A stretch of 57,220 nucleotides of DNA, taken from the NCBI GenBank assembly GCA_025360425.1, contig JANYCD010000071.1, forward strand, positions 1 through 57,220, read 5' to 3'. Position 1 is the first letter of the stretch. Every line of letters starts with the position of its first letter. The DNA is from Sterolibacteriaceae bacterium (lineage in GTDB: Bacteria > Pseudomonadota > Gammaproteobacteria > Burkholderiales > Rhodocyclaceae). The notes under the pieces are model-generated. The model ran no database searches. It was not told the origin of the DNA and worked only from the letters and a program-made list of their open reading frames with translations. A program made the translations under genes and the position numbers. Positions 19,832 to 27,514 of the stretch are shown here, piece after piece.

Positions 19832-20524
19832 TCAAGTTTTTTCCTTTCCCCGCTTTAACGTCAAGGCCATATTGAACGCGGCGCCAACGAACGTCAGGAG
19901 TGCTGCGAACTCCTCATCGCTCAGTCCGCGTGCGGCGTCACTACGCCGGTAAATATTGACGAACTCCCGCTCGCGACCAGCGTGCTCCACCAGCTTGCCG
20001 ACGCCGATCGCTTCAAGCTTGTTCCACAGTCCGGGGTAATAGGAACGGAACAGCTTGAGGAAAAAAGAGATCGGATCGTTGCGGCCGAGCACTGCCGCCA
20101 GCCTCAGGATGACCTCGAACGGCAGCGTCGCTTTGCCGGTCTCGGCCTGTTCAAGCAGTTCGGGGTTCTTTAACTTGATTGCCTGCGCGACATCTTGCGC
20201 CGTCATTCCCAAGGACTCTCTGGCCTTGAGAAGCATCACGGCAGCTTTCTTGAGCGCTGCGCCCTTCGCGGGCGATTTCAATGACGCCTTGGTCAGAGCC
20301 AGCGACATATTGGTCAGCGGGCCCGCGAAGCCGATCAGGCTGTCCGACCACGACATGAGCCGGCTGGTAATCCCCGGCACAGGAGATTTCTTTGCCGCTG
20401 TTGTCGATGTCTTTAACGTCTTCACGGCCTTGGCAGGTGCCGAAGATGTGGCCTTGTGCGTGGGTCGGGTGGTGGCAGGCTTTGCCCGTTTTGTGTTGGC
20501 TGATTTGGTTTTGTTCATTGCCAT
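19832..20524 (-). CDS. HTH protein with phasin-like Lys/Ala-rich N-terminal tail
   Basis: The 230-residue product starts MAMNKTKSANTKRAKPATT, a basic, Ala/Thr/Lys-rich tail of about 50 residues that resembles the tails of the phasin-like proteins here. A helical segment (SWSDSLIGFAGPLTNMSLALTKASLKS) is followed by an XRE-type helix-turn-helix (LLKARESLGMTAQDVAQAIKL, then ELLEQAETGKATLPFEVILRL). A C-terminal helical domain includes ARGLSDEEFAALLTFVGAAFN. The open frame extends to 20740, but the ATG at 20524 gives the natural start. It lies 104 bases downstream of glpK on the same strand. It could be a regulator, or a DNA-to-granule bridging protein like PhaM; this is inference. Confidence 0.62.
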   Translation of the reverse strand: MAMNKTKSANTKRAKPATTRPTHKATSSAPAKAVKTLKTSTTAAKKSPVPGITSRLMSWSDSLIGFAGPLTNMSLALTKASLKSPAKGAALKKAAVMLLKARESLGMTAQDVAQAIKLKNPELLEQAETGKATLPFEVILRLAAVLGRNDPISFFLKLFRSYYPGLWNKLEAIGVGKLVEHAGREREFVNIYRRSDAARGLSDEEFAALLTFVGAAFNMALTLKRGKEKT

Positions 20525-20628
20525 GAAGTGGCCCGCTTTTTCAAGGAGTGACAGGGTTTCCCGTACATCGGTTCGGCCGCATTGCCAGTTCGATGCATGA
20601 TACAGAATGAATGCACGGGCGCATTCGT

Positions 20629-22119
20629 TTAGCCGATGATGCGCTGAACGTCGTGCTGCCAGTGCTGGAGTCGCTCGCGACGTGCGCTGTCGCTGATTGT
20701 CGGCTCGAAGCGGCGTTCGAACTTCCAGTGTCCGGCGCAATCTTCAGGCGTCTGCCAGAATCCAACCGCCAGCCCGGCAAGATAGGCGGCACCGAGCGCC
20801 GTGGTTTCTGTGACGCGCGGCCGCACCACGGGCACCCCGAGCAGGTCGGCCTGGAATTGCATCAGCAGGTTGTTGCGCGCGGCGCCGCCGTCCACACGCA
20901 GTTCGGCGAGACGGATGCCAGAATCTTTTTCCATCGCCAGAAGGAGATCGGCGCTTTGCAACGCGATGGCCTCCAGCGCAGCCCTGGCGATATGTGCCCG
21001 CGTGGTACCCCGCGTCATGCCCACCAGCGCGGCCCTGACATCAGGCTGCCACCAGGGTGCACCGAGTCCCGCGAATGCGGGAATCAAGGTGACGCCACCG
21101 TTGTCCGACACGCTGGAGGCAAGTGCCTCGACTTCATCCGAGGATGCGATGACGCCCAGACCGTCACGCAACCACTGGATGATTGCCCCACCCATGAACA
21201 CGCTGCCTTCGAGCGCATAGCTGATTTTTTTGTCGAGTTGCCATGCCACCGTGGTCAGCAGGCGATGCGACGACGGCATTGCCTGGTGCCCCGTATTCAT
21301 CAACATGAAGCAGCCAGTACCGTAGGTGTTTTTGGCCATGCCTGGCGTCAGGCATGCCTGACCGAAGGTTGCGGCCTGCTGGTCTCCGGCGATGCCGGCG
21401 ATGGGCGTTGTTGCACCCAGCCAGCGTTGTTCCGCTTCGCCATATATCTCGCTACTGTTGCAGACTCCGGGGAGGACGTCACGCGGAATATCGAGTAAGG
21501 CGAGCAGGTCATCGTCCCAGTCGCCGCGATGGATGTTGTACAGCAACGTGCGCGAGGCGTTGGAGGCGTCGGTGACATGCAGCCGGCCACAGGACAGGTT
21601 CCACACCAGCCAGCTATCGATGGTGCCGAAAGCCAGCTCGCCCCGCCGTGCACGATCGCGTGCGCCGGGGATGTTGTCCAGTAGCCAGCGCAATTTGGTG
21701 CCAGAAAAATAGGGATCCAGCAGCAACCCGGTGCGTGCGGAGAAAATGGCTTCATGCCCGGCCTCGCGCAACTGGTCGCACAGCGGTGTGGTGCGCCGGT
21801 CCTGCCAGACGATGGCATGGTGCAGGGGCTTGCCCGTGACGCGATCCCACAACACGGTGGTCTCGCGTTGATTGGTGATGCCGATGGCCGCGATTGCCCG
21901 GGCGTCGAGACCGGCCTTGGTCATGACTTCTGCGACAACACCGATCTGGCTTTGCCATATCTCTTCTGCGTCATGTTCTACCCAGCCCGGACGTGGAAAA
22001 TACTGTGTGAATTCGCGCTGGGCCGATGCATGCAGACCACCCTCGTGATTGAACAGGATGGCGCGGGAACTGGTAGTGCCCTGGTCGAGCGCCAGAATGT
22101 ATCGTGCTCCGGTAGTCAT
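20629..22119 (-). CDS. glpK: Glycerol kinase
   Basis: The 496-residue protein has the FGGY-kinase signatures: [16 protein letters not shown] at the N terminus, [13 protein letters not shown], the FGGY-like segment [39 protein letters not shown], and the C-terminal [28 protein letters not shown]. It phosphorylates glycerol to glycerol 3-phosphate. I prefer the ATG at 22119 ([11 protein letters not shown]) over upstream starts because it matches the family N terminus and length of about 500. It reads opposite to the plsB-gpsA operon, so the locus can obtain glycerol 3-phosphate both by salvage of glycerol and by reduction of dihydroxyacetone phosphate. Confidence 0.95.
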   Translation of the reverse strand: MTTGARYILALDQGTTSSRAILFNHEGGLHASAQREFTQYFPRPGWVEHDAEEIWQSQIGVVAEVMTKAGLDARAIAAIGITNQRETTVLWDRVTGKPLHHAIVWQDRRTTPLCDQLREAGHEAIFSARTGLLLDPYFSGTKLRWLLDNIPGARDRARRGELAFGTIDSWLVWNLSCGRLHVTDASNASRTLLYNIHRGDWDDDLLALLDIPRDVLPGVCNSSEIYGEAEQRWLGATTPIAGIAGDQQAATFGQACLTPGMAKNTYGTGCFMLMNTGHQAMPSSHRLLTTVAWQLDKKISYALEGSVFMGGAIIQWLRDGLGVIASSDEVEALASSVSDNGGVTLIPAFAGLGAPWWQPDVRAALVGMTRGTTRAHIARAALEAIALQSADLLLAMEKDSGIRLAELRVDGGAARNNLLMQFQADLLGVPVVRPRVTETTALGAAYLAGLAVGFWQTPEDCAGHWKFERRFEPTISDSARRERLQHWQHDVQRIIG

Positions 22120-22426
22120 CGGTTTTGCTCCAGCCATTCGGCGAATGGAGTGCATTCTTCAGCAGTCATGAGCAACCCCTCCTTGGTTCTGCGCCAGAAA
22201 ATATTCTTCGCATTATGAGCCTACTCGTGGGCGCTGAAGTGGCGTACGTTGTATTCGTAAAGCCTGTCTCCGTCCCGGGTAATGCTGGTACAAATCTCGA
22301 CAAGGCTTGCTCCGCCAGGCGCCGGCAGAAGTTTCTGAACAATCAAAAACGAAGGGGCGCAGAAATTTCCGCGCCCCTTCGAATCTTGACAGCAGGGATT
22401 TCTATCACCGCCGCATACCCAATACC
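22120..22426. other. Gap between glpK and phasin copy 2
   Basis: These 307 bases hold the strong terminator of the phasin gene at 22341-22381 and, to its left, the presumed promoter region of glpK. No gene was recognised. Confidence 0.5.
22341..22381 (-). terminator. Strong intrinsic terminator after phasin copy 2
   Basis: CGAAGGGGCGC (22350-22360) and GCGCCCCTTCG (22371-22381) pair perfectly over 11 bases, and the loop can extend the stem through GAAATTTC. On the minus strand the stem is followed by TTTTTGATT (22349-22341). It lies 46 bases after the phasin stop. Confidence 0.85.
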
Positions 22427-23110
22427 TTACTTGGTCACAGCCTTGGTACGCCCCGTTGTCTTGCGACGGGCGGGGCTCGCCTTTTTCACGGGCGCCGTCT
22501 TCGCCGCTTTTTTCACGGCCACCGTCTTTTTCACCGGTGCCACTTTCACTGCTTTTTTGATGGGCGCTGGCTTCCTGGCGCCGCCAACTTTGCCGGAAAT
22601 TTTTTCTGCCCCGTCTGCCACCTTGGCGGACACGTAGCGAAGCAACTTGGCGCTGCGGATTCCCAGCGGTTCGACGGACGCCACGATGTTGTTGTCCAGC
22701 AATTTGGACATTCGCGTACCCTTGGACGGGAATTGTGCAACCTTCTTCGATGCGCGGCTCAATAGTTTGTCGACGGTGCCATCAGCCTTGTTGGTCGCCT
22801 TCACGACCTTGTCACGCGTGCTGTTCAGCGCGCTCTTTACCTTTTTCCCCAAACTGCCTGTGGCCTTGTCCGCCTTGTCCGCCGCGGCGGTAACCTTTTT
22901 ATGGGCGGTTTCAAGTGAGCTTTTGACTTTTTTGCTGATCTTTCCATTGTATTTCAGAAGTTCGCCTACAGCCGAGTCGACCTTGGCTATTCCCTTGGTG
23001 CCGCCGGCACGCGCCGATGCGGAGGCAGATTTGGCGGTACGCTGGTAGTTGTTGATGACGTCGAGCGTGACAGAGCGGAGTGTTTCGGTTTTCGGAGTTT
23101 TGGTGGCCAT
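22427..23110 (-). CDS. Lys/Ala-rich phasin-like protein, copy 2
   Basis: This 227-residue paralogue of the protein at 12638-13303 shares TLRSVTLDVINNYQRTAKS at the N terminus, repeated AADKADKATGSLGKKVKSAL-type helices in the middle, the segment AKLLRYVSAKVADGAEKIS, and a basic tail (about residues 175-227) built of AKTAPVKKA-type repeats. The ribosome site and its surroundings (TTGAAAGGATT, 23126-23116) are identical to copy 1. It is probably a lipid- or polyester-body surface protein whose tail could bind nucleic acid. A histone-H1-like DNA-binding protein is the main alternative reading of such composition. It ends at a strong terminator. Confidence 0.65.
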   Translation of the reverse strand: MATKTPKTETLRSVTLDVINNYQRTAKSASASARAGGTKGIAKVDSAVGELLKYNGKISKKVKSSLETAHKKVTAAADKADKATGSLGKKVKSALNSTRDKVVKATNKADGTVDKLLSRASKKVAQFPSKGTRMSKLLDNNIVASVEPLGIRSAKLLRYVSAKVADGAEKISGKVGGARKPAPIKKAVKVAPVKKTVAVKKAAKTAPVKKASPARRKTTGRTKAVTK

Positions 23111-23402
23111 TTCAGAATCCTTTCAAAGTTGATTCGACAAATTGCAGGTATCTGCATTGATTAAACCTGAAGCATCAGAAAGTGCGGTTGCATCCGGCCC
23201 CAGAATTGACTTTCGCATTGTCCTCAAACATGCCTAGGGCAGGAAACCTAAGGCGTATTGAAAGTTAGAGTTGGAAGCCTAGGAAAACAGACAGCCTCCT
23301 TGTATCACCTTCCTCGCTCGTGAGAAAATACATCGAATGACGCAGCAGGTTTTTCCTTCGGTAATTTATCGAATTGTTCTTCCAACCTGATCATCAATTG
23401 CC
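23111..23402. promoter_or_regulatory. Divergent control region between phasin genes, copy 2
   Basis: These 292 bases separate the leftward phasin from the rightward PHA-system gene, matching the 12389-12637 region in position. CCTAGG occurs at 23233-23238 and 23278-23283, and CCTAAGG at 23247-23253. Copy 1 of this region also contains CCTAA/TTAGG, so these could be a shared operator. No clear -35/-10 pair was found. Confidence 0.35.
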
Positions 23403-23696
23403 ATGAGCTCGATCTCGATCCGTCGTTCGCATAATCTTACTCACAAACAGGCGGTCGAAGTGGCCAATCAGGTTTCCGAAGAACTCGCAAATCAATACGG
23501 AATCGAGACGTCATGGTCGGGAAAGTCGATCCATGTCAGCGGAACGGGTTTGAGCGGTGAGTTGAAGCTGGCGCCGAAGCAGTTTGCACTGGACATCAAG
23601 CTTGGCTTCATGCTGTCCATGTTCCACGACAAGATTGCCGCCGGCATCGAAGCGGAATTCGACAAACTGTTGAGCACCAAGTCAAAGAAGAAATGA
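23403..23696 (+). CDS. Polyhydroxyalkanoic acid system family protein
   Basis: This 97-residue protein matches the small PHA-granule-region family: an N-terminal IRRSHNLTHKQAVEVANQVSEELANQYGI helix, a middle strand region WSGKSIHVSGTGLSGELKL, and a C-terminal segment LDIKLGFMLSMFHDKIAAGIEAEFDKLL. Its molecular function is unknown, but relatives usually sit in PHA gene clusters. Its stop overlaps the start of the following PhaI-like gene (ATGA at 23693). No counterpart is present in the first phasin block, so it was gained here or lost there. Confidence 0.85.
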   Translation: MSSISIRRSHNLTHKQAVEVANQVSEELANQYGIETSWSGKSIHVSGTGLSGELKLAPKQFALDIKLGFMLSMFHDKIAAGIEAEFDKLLSTKSKKK

Positions 23697-24163
23697 GTAA
23701 TCCTCTTGTGAGGGAAGCCAGGATGAAATCCAACCCGACTAAGATCAAGGCTCCGGCCAAGACCAGAGCTGCAAAGCCGGTGCAGTCATCCCCGCGCGCG
23801 AAGGTTGCGGTTACGAAGAATGCTGGAACTGCGGCTGGCAAGGCAAGCAGGTCACGAAGCACCGGAGCGACAACGCGGACAGCAACACCGAGGGATTCGG
23901 ATAGCTCCGTTGCTTCCCCGGGTAATCTGCTGCGCGCAGGATTGAGCGCACTGTCGCTGCCGAGGGCCGAATCTGCGGTCGCTGATGGCCTGAGCAGGAT
24001 CGCTGATTCGTTGGGTCTGAAGAAGCTCGAAGATGTATTTGACCATCGGGTGGCCGCAACAATGGAACGGATGGGATATCCGTCCGTGAAGAAATTAACA
24101 AGGCTGGTGGAGCAAGTGGAAGAGCTTGCCAAATATTTGAAATCGCAGAAAACGCGCCGGTGA
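23693..24163 (+). CDS. PhaF/PhaI-like granule-associated protein, copy 2
   Basis: The 156-residue paralogue of 11969-12388 has a disordered Lys/Ala/Thr/Ser-rich N-terminal half to about residue 75. The same block follows (AGLSALSLPRAESAVADGLS, then RIADSLGLKKLEDVFDHRV), with the C-terminal heptads MGYPSVKKLTRLVEQVEELAKYL. It is translationally coupled to the preceding PHA-system gene if it starts at 23693. The in-frame ATG at 23723 has a stronger ribosome site (GAGGGAAG) and would give 146 residues. It is probably a granule or lipid-body coat protein with a basic tail. A TetR C-terminal remnant follows directly. Confidence 0.72.
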   Translation: MSNPLVREARMKSNPTKIKAPAKTRAAKPVQSSPRAKVAVTKNAGTAAGKASRSRSTGATTRTATPRDSDSSVASPGNLLRAGLSALSLPRAESAVADGLSRIADSLGLKKLEDVFDHRVAATMERMGYPSVKKLTRLVEQVEELAKYLKSQKTRR

Positions 24164-24184
24164 AAGTTACCATGTCATGCATCA

Positions 24185-24283
24185 ATGTCGCTGATATCGC
24201 TCGTACCCAGTGATGCTGGCGGTGCTGATCTAGCGATGAAAGCCATGAATTACTTGCGCGGCAAGTATTTGCTCAATTACTGA
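24185..24283 (+). pseudogene. Remnant of a TetR-regulator C terminus
   Basis: A 32-codon open stretch, MSLISLVPSDAGG then ADLAMKAMNYLRGKYLLNY, ends in TGA at 24281-24283. Its last part aligns with the end of the TetR protein at 11308-11928 (LADDARHYMNYLRSKYLK): MNYLRGKYL against MNYLRSKYL. It sits right after the second PhaI-like gene, exactly where the TetR gene follows the first PhaI-like gene. I read it as the surviving end of a duplicated, deleted tetR. A chance match is possible for so short a stretch, but the matching position makes that unlikely. Confidence 0.6.
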
Positions 24284-24325
24284 AGCAGACCAACAAATGT
24301 TCACCGTATACCGGGAGCTTTCCTG

Positions 24326-25789
24326 ATGACTACTACCCAAGACGCAATTGCAGCCATTCTCGATGGCCCCTCCGGCCCGAAGATCGCCGCGTTCTTTGAT
24401 TTCGACGGCACGCTGATCGATGGCTACTCGGCCGCTGCTTATTTCACCGACCGCCTTCACCATGGCGAAATGGGTGTCTCCGAGCTTGTAGGCACCGTGA
24501 AGATGATGACGATGGGTGACCTGAACGAGGCGCAGTTTGCCGAGGTCATCGGCAAGGGCATCGGCGAGTGGGGTGGTCGTACCGAAGATGAGATGCTTGA
24601 GTTGTGGCTGCGCCTGTTCAAGGAAAAGATCGCGGCCTGTCTTTTTCCAGAAGCCTGGAAACTGGTCAAGGCGCATCAGAAGATGGGCCACACGGTGGTG
24701 ATCGCTTCTTCCGCGACGCGCTACCAGGTGGCACCGACCGCCACCGAGCTTGGTATCGAACATCTGCTATGTACCCAGGCCATGGTGCGCCGCGGCCGCC
24801 TCACCGGCGGCATCGTTGGCGAGCCGCTATGGGGCGCCGGGAAAGCGGCGGCGGTGCGCGAATTCGCGCAGACGCACAAGCTCAACCTTAAGCGCTGCTA
24901 CGGTTATGCGAACGGCAACGAGGATATCGATTTTCTCAACACCGTCGGTCATGCAATGGCGGTCAACGCCAAGGAGTTGCTGGAGCAAACCGCGGTGGAA
25001 AAGGGCTGGCCGGTATTCAAGTTCGCCACCCGACGACGCACGTCCATCGCCACGATTGCACGCTCGATCGGCGCCTACAGCGCGCTGGGGACGGTCATTC
25101 TCGGCGGCATGGCCTATGCAAAGGCCACCGGCAAAAACCGCAGGGCCGTCGACCTGATCGGCTCCATCGGTTTCGATGCGGCGCTGGCGATTGCCGGGGT
25201 CGAGGTGGAAACCACCGGCGAGCACAATGTGTGGACGCATCGTCCGGCGGTGTTCCTGCTCAACCATCAGAGCAAGCTCGATTTCTACGTCATGTTCAGT
25301 TTGCTGCGGCGCGATTTTACCGGCGTTGCCAAGAAGGAAGCCGAAAACACGCCGGGCTTTAAAACGTTCATGAAAATGGCTGAAATGGCATTCATTGATC
25401 GTGGCAATACCACCAAGGCCATCGAGGCCCTGCAGCCGGCGGTGGACCGCCTCAAGAAAGGCCTCAGCGTCTGCATGGCGCCCGAGGGAACGCGTTCCTA
25501 TTCGCCGCAGTTGGGCCGCTTCAAGAAGGGCGCCTTCCATATCGCGATGCAGGCGGGCGTGCCGGTGGTGCCGGTAGTCATTCGCAACGCCGGCGAAATG
25601 ATGTCGCGCAGTTCCCTGTCCATGCGCGCCGGCAAAGTGCAAGTGGCGGTATTGCCGCCAATCAATGTCACGAAGTGGAAGGTCGAAGATCTGGACAAGC
25701 ACATCGAAGAGGTCCGTCAGTTATATCTCGATACCCTGGAGAACTGGCCGGGCAAAGCAGAGAATCGCAAGGGAAAAAAACCGGGATGA
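24326..25789 (+). CDS. HAD-IB phosphatase fused to 1-acylglycerol-3-phosphate acyltransferase (PlsC-like)
   Basis: This 487-residue protein has two domains. Residues about 15-220 are a HAD-superfamily (SerB-like) hydrolase with FFDFDGTLIDG (Asp25, Asp27), VVIASSATRYQV and the YGYANGNEDIDFL acid motif. Residues about 290-470 are a PlsC acyltransferase with NHQSKLD (His314, Asp319), KKEAENTPGF, FIDRGN, APEGTRSYS and VPVVPVVIRNAG. It could acylate lysophosphatidate and also remove a phosphate, perhaps producing diacylglycerol for the WS/DGAT that follows 37 bases later. The phosphatase substrate is inference; similar fusions exist in actinobacteria. The start ATG has GGGAG upstream. Confidence 0.88.
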   Translation: MTTTQDAIAAILDGPSGPKIAAFFDFDGTLIDGYSAAAYFTDRLHHGEMGVSELVGTVKMMTMGDLNEAQFAEVIGKGIGEWGGRTEDEMLELWLRLFKEKIAACLFPEAWKLVKAHQKMGHTVVIASSATRYQVAPTATELGIEHLLCTQAMVRRGRLTGGIVGEPLWGAGKAAAVREFAQTHKLNLKRCYGYANGNEDIDFLNTVGHAMAVNAKELLEQTAVEKGWPVFKFATRRRTSIATIARSIGAYSALGTVILGGMAYAKATGKNRRAVDLIGSIGFDAALAIAGVEVETTGEHNVWTHRPAVFLLNHQSKLDFYVMFSLLRRDFTGVAKKEAENTPGFKTFMKMAEMAFIDRGNTTKAIEALQPAVDRLKKGLSVCMAPEGTRSYSPQLGRFKKGAFHIAMQAGVPVVPVVIRNAGEMMSRSSLSMRAGKVQVAVLPPINVTKWKVEDLDKHIEEVRQLYLDTLENWPGKAENRKGKKPG

Positions 25790-25826
25790 ACCCTCCTGCC
25801 GACCAAACAATACGGACAACATTTTC

Positions 25827-27503
25827 ATGAGTGATCAAAAAAGCATCAGCAGCAAAACGCTCGAACAACTCCGCAACTGGGGAGGCCCGCGCGAACTGAG
25901 CGCGTTCGAAGCCATGATGTGGCTGGCGGAGGCCGATCCGCATCTGCGTTCCACCACGACCTCGGTCATGGTGCTCGATTCCCTGCCCGACTGGGGACGC
26001 CTGATGGCCGGACATGATTGGATCACGCGCGCCACGCCGCGCTTGCGGCAGCGGGTGATGGAACCCACCCTCGGGCTGGACATGCCGGTGTGGGTGGACG
26101 ATCCCGAATTCCTGCTCGATTACCACCTGCGCCGCGTGCGCCTGCCCGCGCCGGGTACTGAGCGTCAACTGTTCGATTATGCCCAGACCCTGGCGATGAC
26201 GCCCTTCGATCGTTTTCGTCCGCCATGGGAGGCGGTGCTGGTCGAAGGTCTTGAGGGTGGTCGGGCCGCCTACGTTCTCAAGTTGCACCATGCCGTTTCC
26301 GACGGTATTGGCATCATTCAGTTGCTTAGCGAGTCGCTGAGCGTGCTCCGCGAGGGCCGTGAATTCCCGGCCTTGAAGCCGACCCGAAAACCACGCAAGA
26401 CCACGAGCCTGGAGCTCGCCGCCAAAGGCGCGCTGCATCGCTTTCTCGAACTTCCCCACGATACGACGGATTCCGTCTCCTCCTTGCTGGAGATGGCGGC
26501 CGAATGGTTGCGCAAGCCCGAGGCACTGCGCGAAGCATGCGACTATCTTGCTTCCGCCAAGCGCATGCTCGCCACCAAGGCGGCGACTGGCTCGCCTATC
26601 CTGCGCAAACGCAGTACGGGTACCCGTTTCGACGTGTTGGAGATTCCGTTGGCGGATTTCAAGGTCGCCGCGAAAAGCGTCGGCGCATCGCTCAACGACC
26701 TGTTTCTCGCCGGATTGCTCGGCGGCTTCCGTCGCTATCACGAGCAGATGGGGGTCAAGCTGGAAAAGATGCCGGTCGGTTTTCCCATCAGCCTGCGCAC
26801 CGAAGGCGATACGGCGGGCGGCAACAAATTCGCCGGTGCCCAGTATCCGGCGCCGATCGGCGAGCGCGATCCGTTGAAGCGCATCGAGCACATCCAGAAC
26901 TTCGTCCGCAGCGTGCGTACCGAACCGGCACTCGATATCGTCCTCAAGATTGCGCCAGTGATGGTCCGGTTACCAACCCCAGTCTTGACCGCGATCGCAG
27001 GGAACATGACTGCTGCCCAGGACGCCCAGATCAGCAACGTTCCCGGTATTGCCCACCCCATATACATGGCTGGGTCGCATGTGACCCATTTGTTCCCCTT
27101 TGCCCCGACGGTAGGCTGCGGCATGATGATCACGATGGTGTCGCACGATGGTCGCTGTTGCATCGGAATCAATACTGATCGGGCGGCGGTCACCGAACCG
27201 GAGCTCCTGACAGCGTGTCTGCGCGAAGGCCTCGAAGAGATGCTGGCCCTGCGCAAGCCGCTGGTGCTGGTCAGCTCTGGCAAAGGTCAGCGAAAGCCTG
27301 TCGCCAAGCCTGCGGTCCGGGCAGTGGTGAAACCCGCAACAAAGAAGAAGACGGTTACGAAACCTGCCGCAAAAACTGTGGTGAAGACTGCTGCGAAGCT
27401 TGTGGTGAAGAAGACTGTCATGAAAAAAGCGACGGCTCCGGCGAAGCGCGCACGCGCGGCGTCGGTCAAGCCGGTGCTGGTGAAACGAAAAAAGAAAGCG
27501 TGA
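25827..27503 (+). CDS. WS/DGAT, copy 2, with Lys/Ala-rich C-terminal tail
   Basis: The 558-residue protein is a WS/DGAT with HHAVSDG (His154, His155, Asp159), LRSTTTSVMVLDS near the N terminus, GNKFAGAQYPAPI, and GCGMMITMVSHDGRCCIGI in the C-terminal domain. After about residue 484, where copy 1 stops, it continues for 74 residues that contain 26 Lys/Arg and no acidic residue, in repeats such as KPAAKTVVKTAAKLVVKK. That tail resembles the tails of the phasin-like proteins in this locus. The upstream open frame is ignored in favour of the ATG at 25827 (MSDQKSISSKT), which aligns with copy 1. The tail may tether the enzyme to lipid bodies, nucleic acid or the membrane (inference). Confidence 0.92.
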   Translation: MSDQKSISSKTLEQLRNWGGPRELSAFEAMMWLAEADPHLRSTTTSVMVLDSLPDWGRLMAGHDWITRATPRLRQRVMEPTLGLDMPVWVDDPEFLLDYHLRRVRLPAPGTERQLFDYAQTLAMTPFDRFRPPWEAVLVEGLEGGRAAYVLKLHHAVSDGIGIIQLLSESLSVLREGREFPALKPTRKPRKTTSLELAAKGALHRFLELPHDTTDSVSSLLEMAAEWLRKPEALREACDYLASAKRMLATKAATGSPILRKRSTGTRFDVLEIPLADFKVAAKSVGASLNDLFLAGLLGGFRRYHEQMGVKLEKMPVGFPISLRTEGDTAGGNKFAGAQYPAPIGERDPLKRIEHIQNFVRSVRTEPALDIVLKIAPVMVRLPTPVLTAIAGNMTAAQDAQISNVPGIAHPIYMAGSHVTHLFPFAPTVGCGMMITMVSHDGRCCIGINTDRAAVTEPELLTACLREGLEEMLALRKPLVLVSSGKGQRKPVAKPAVRAVVKPATKKKTVTKPAAKTVVKTAAKLVVKKTVMKKATAPAKRARAASVKPVLVKRKKKA

Positions 27504-27514
27504 GGAAATCAGCC

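Noticed and set aside
20524-20740. N-terminal extension of the HTH protein to 20740
   Set aside because: The extra 72 residues overlap glpK, lack the Lys/Ala pattern, and the ATG at 20524 begins the typical tail.
25668-26891. Long minus-strand open frame (407 codons) opposite WS/DGAT copy 2
   Set aside because: Shadow of a clear acyltransferase gene; His/Gln-rich antisense composition and no recognisable motif.
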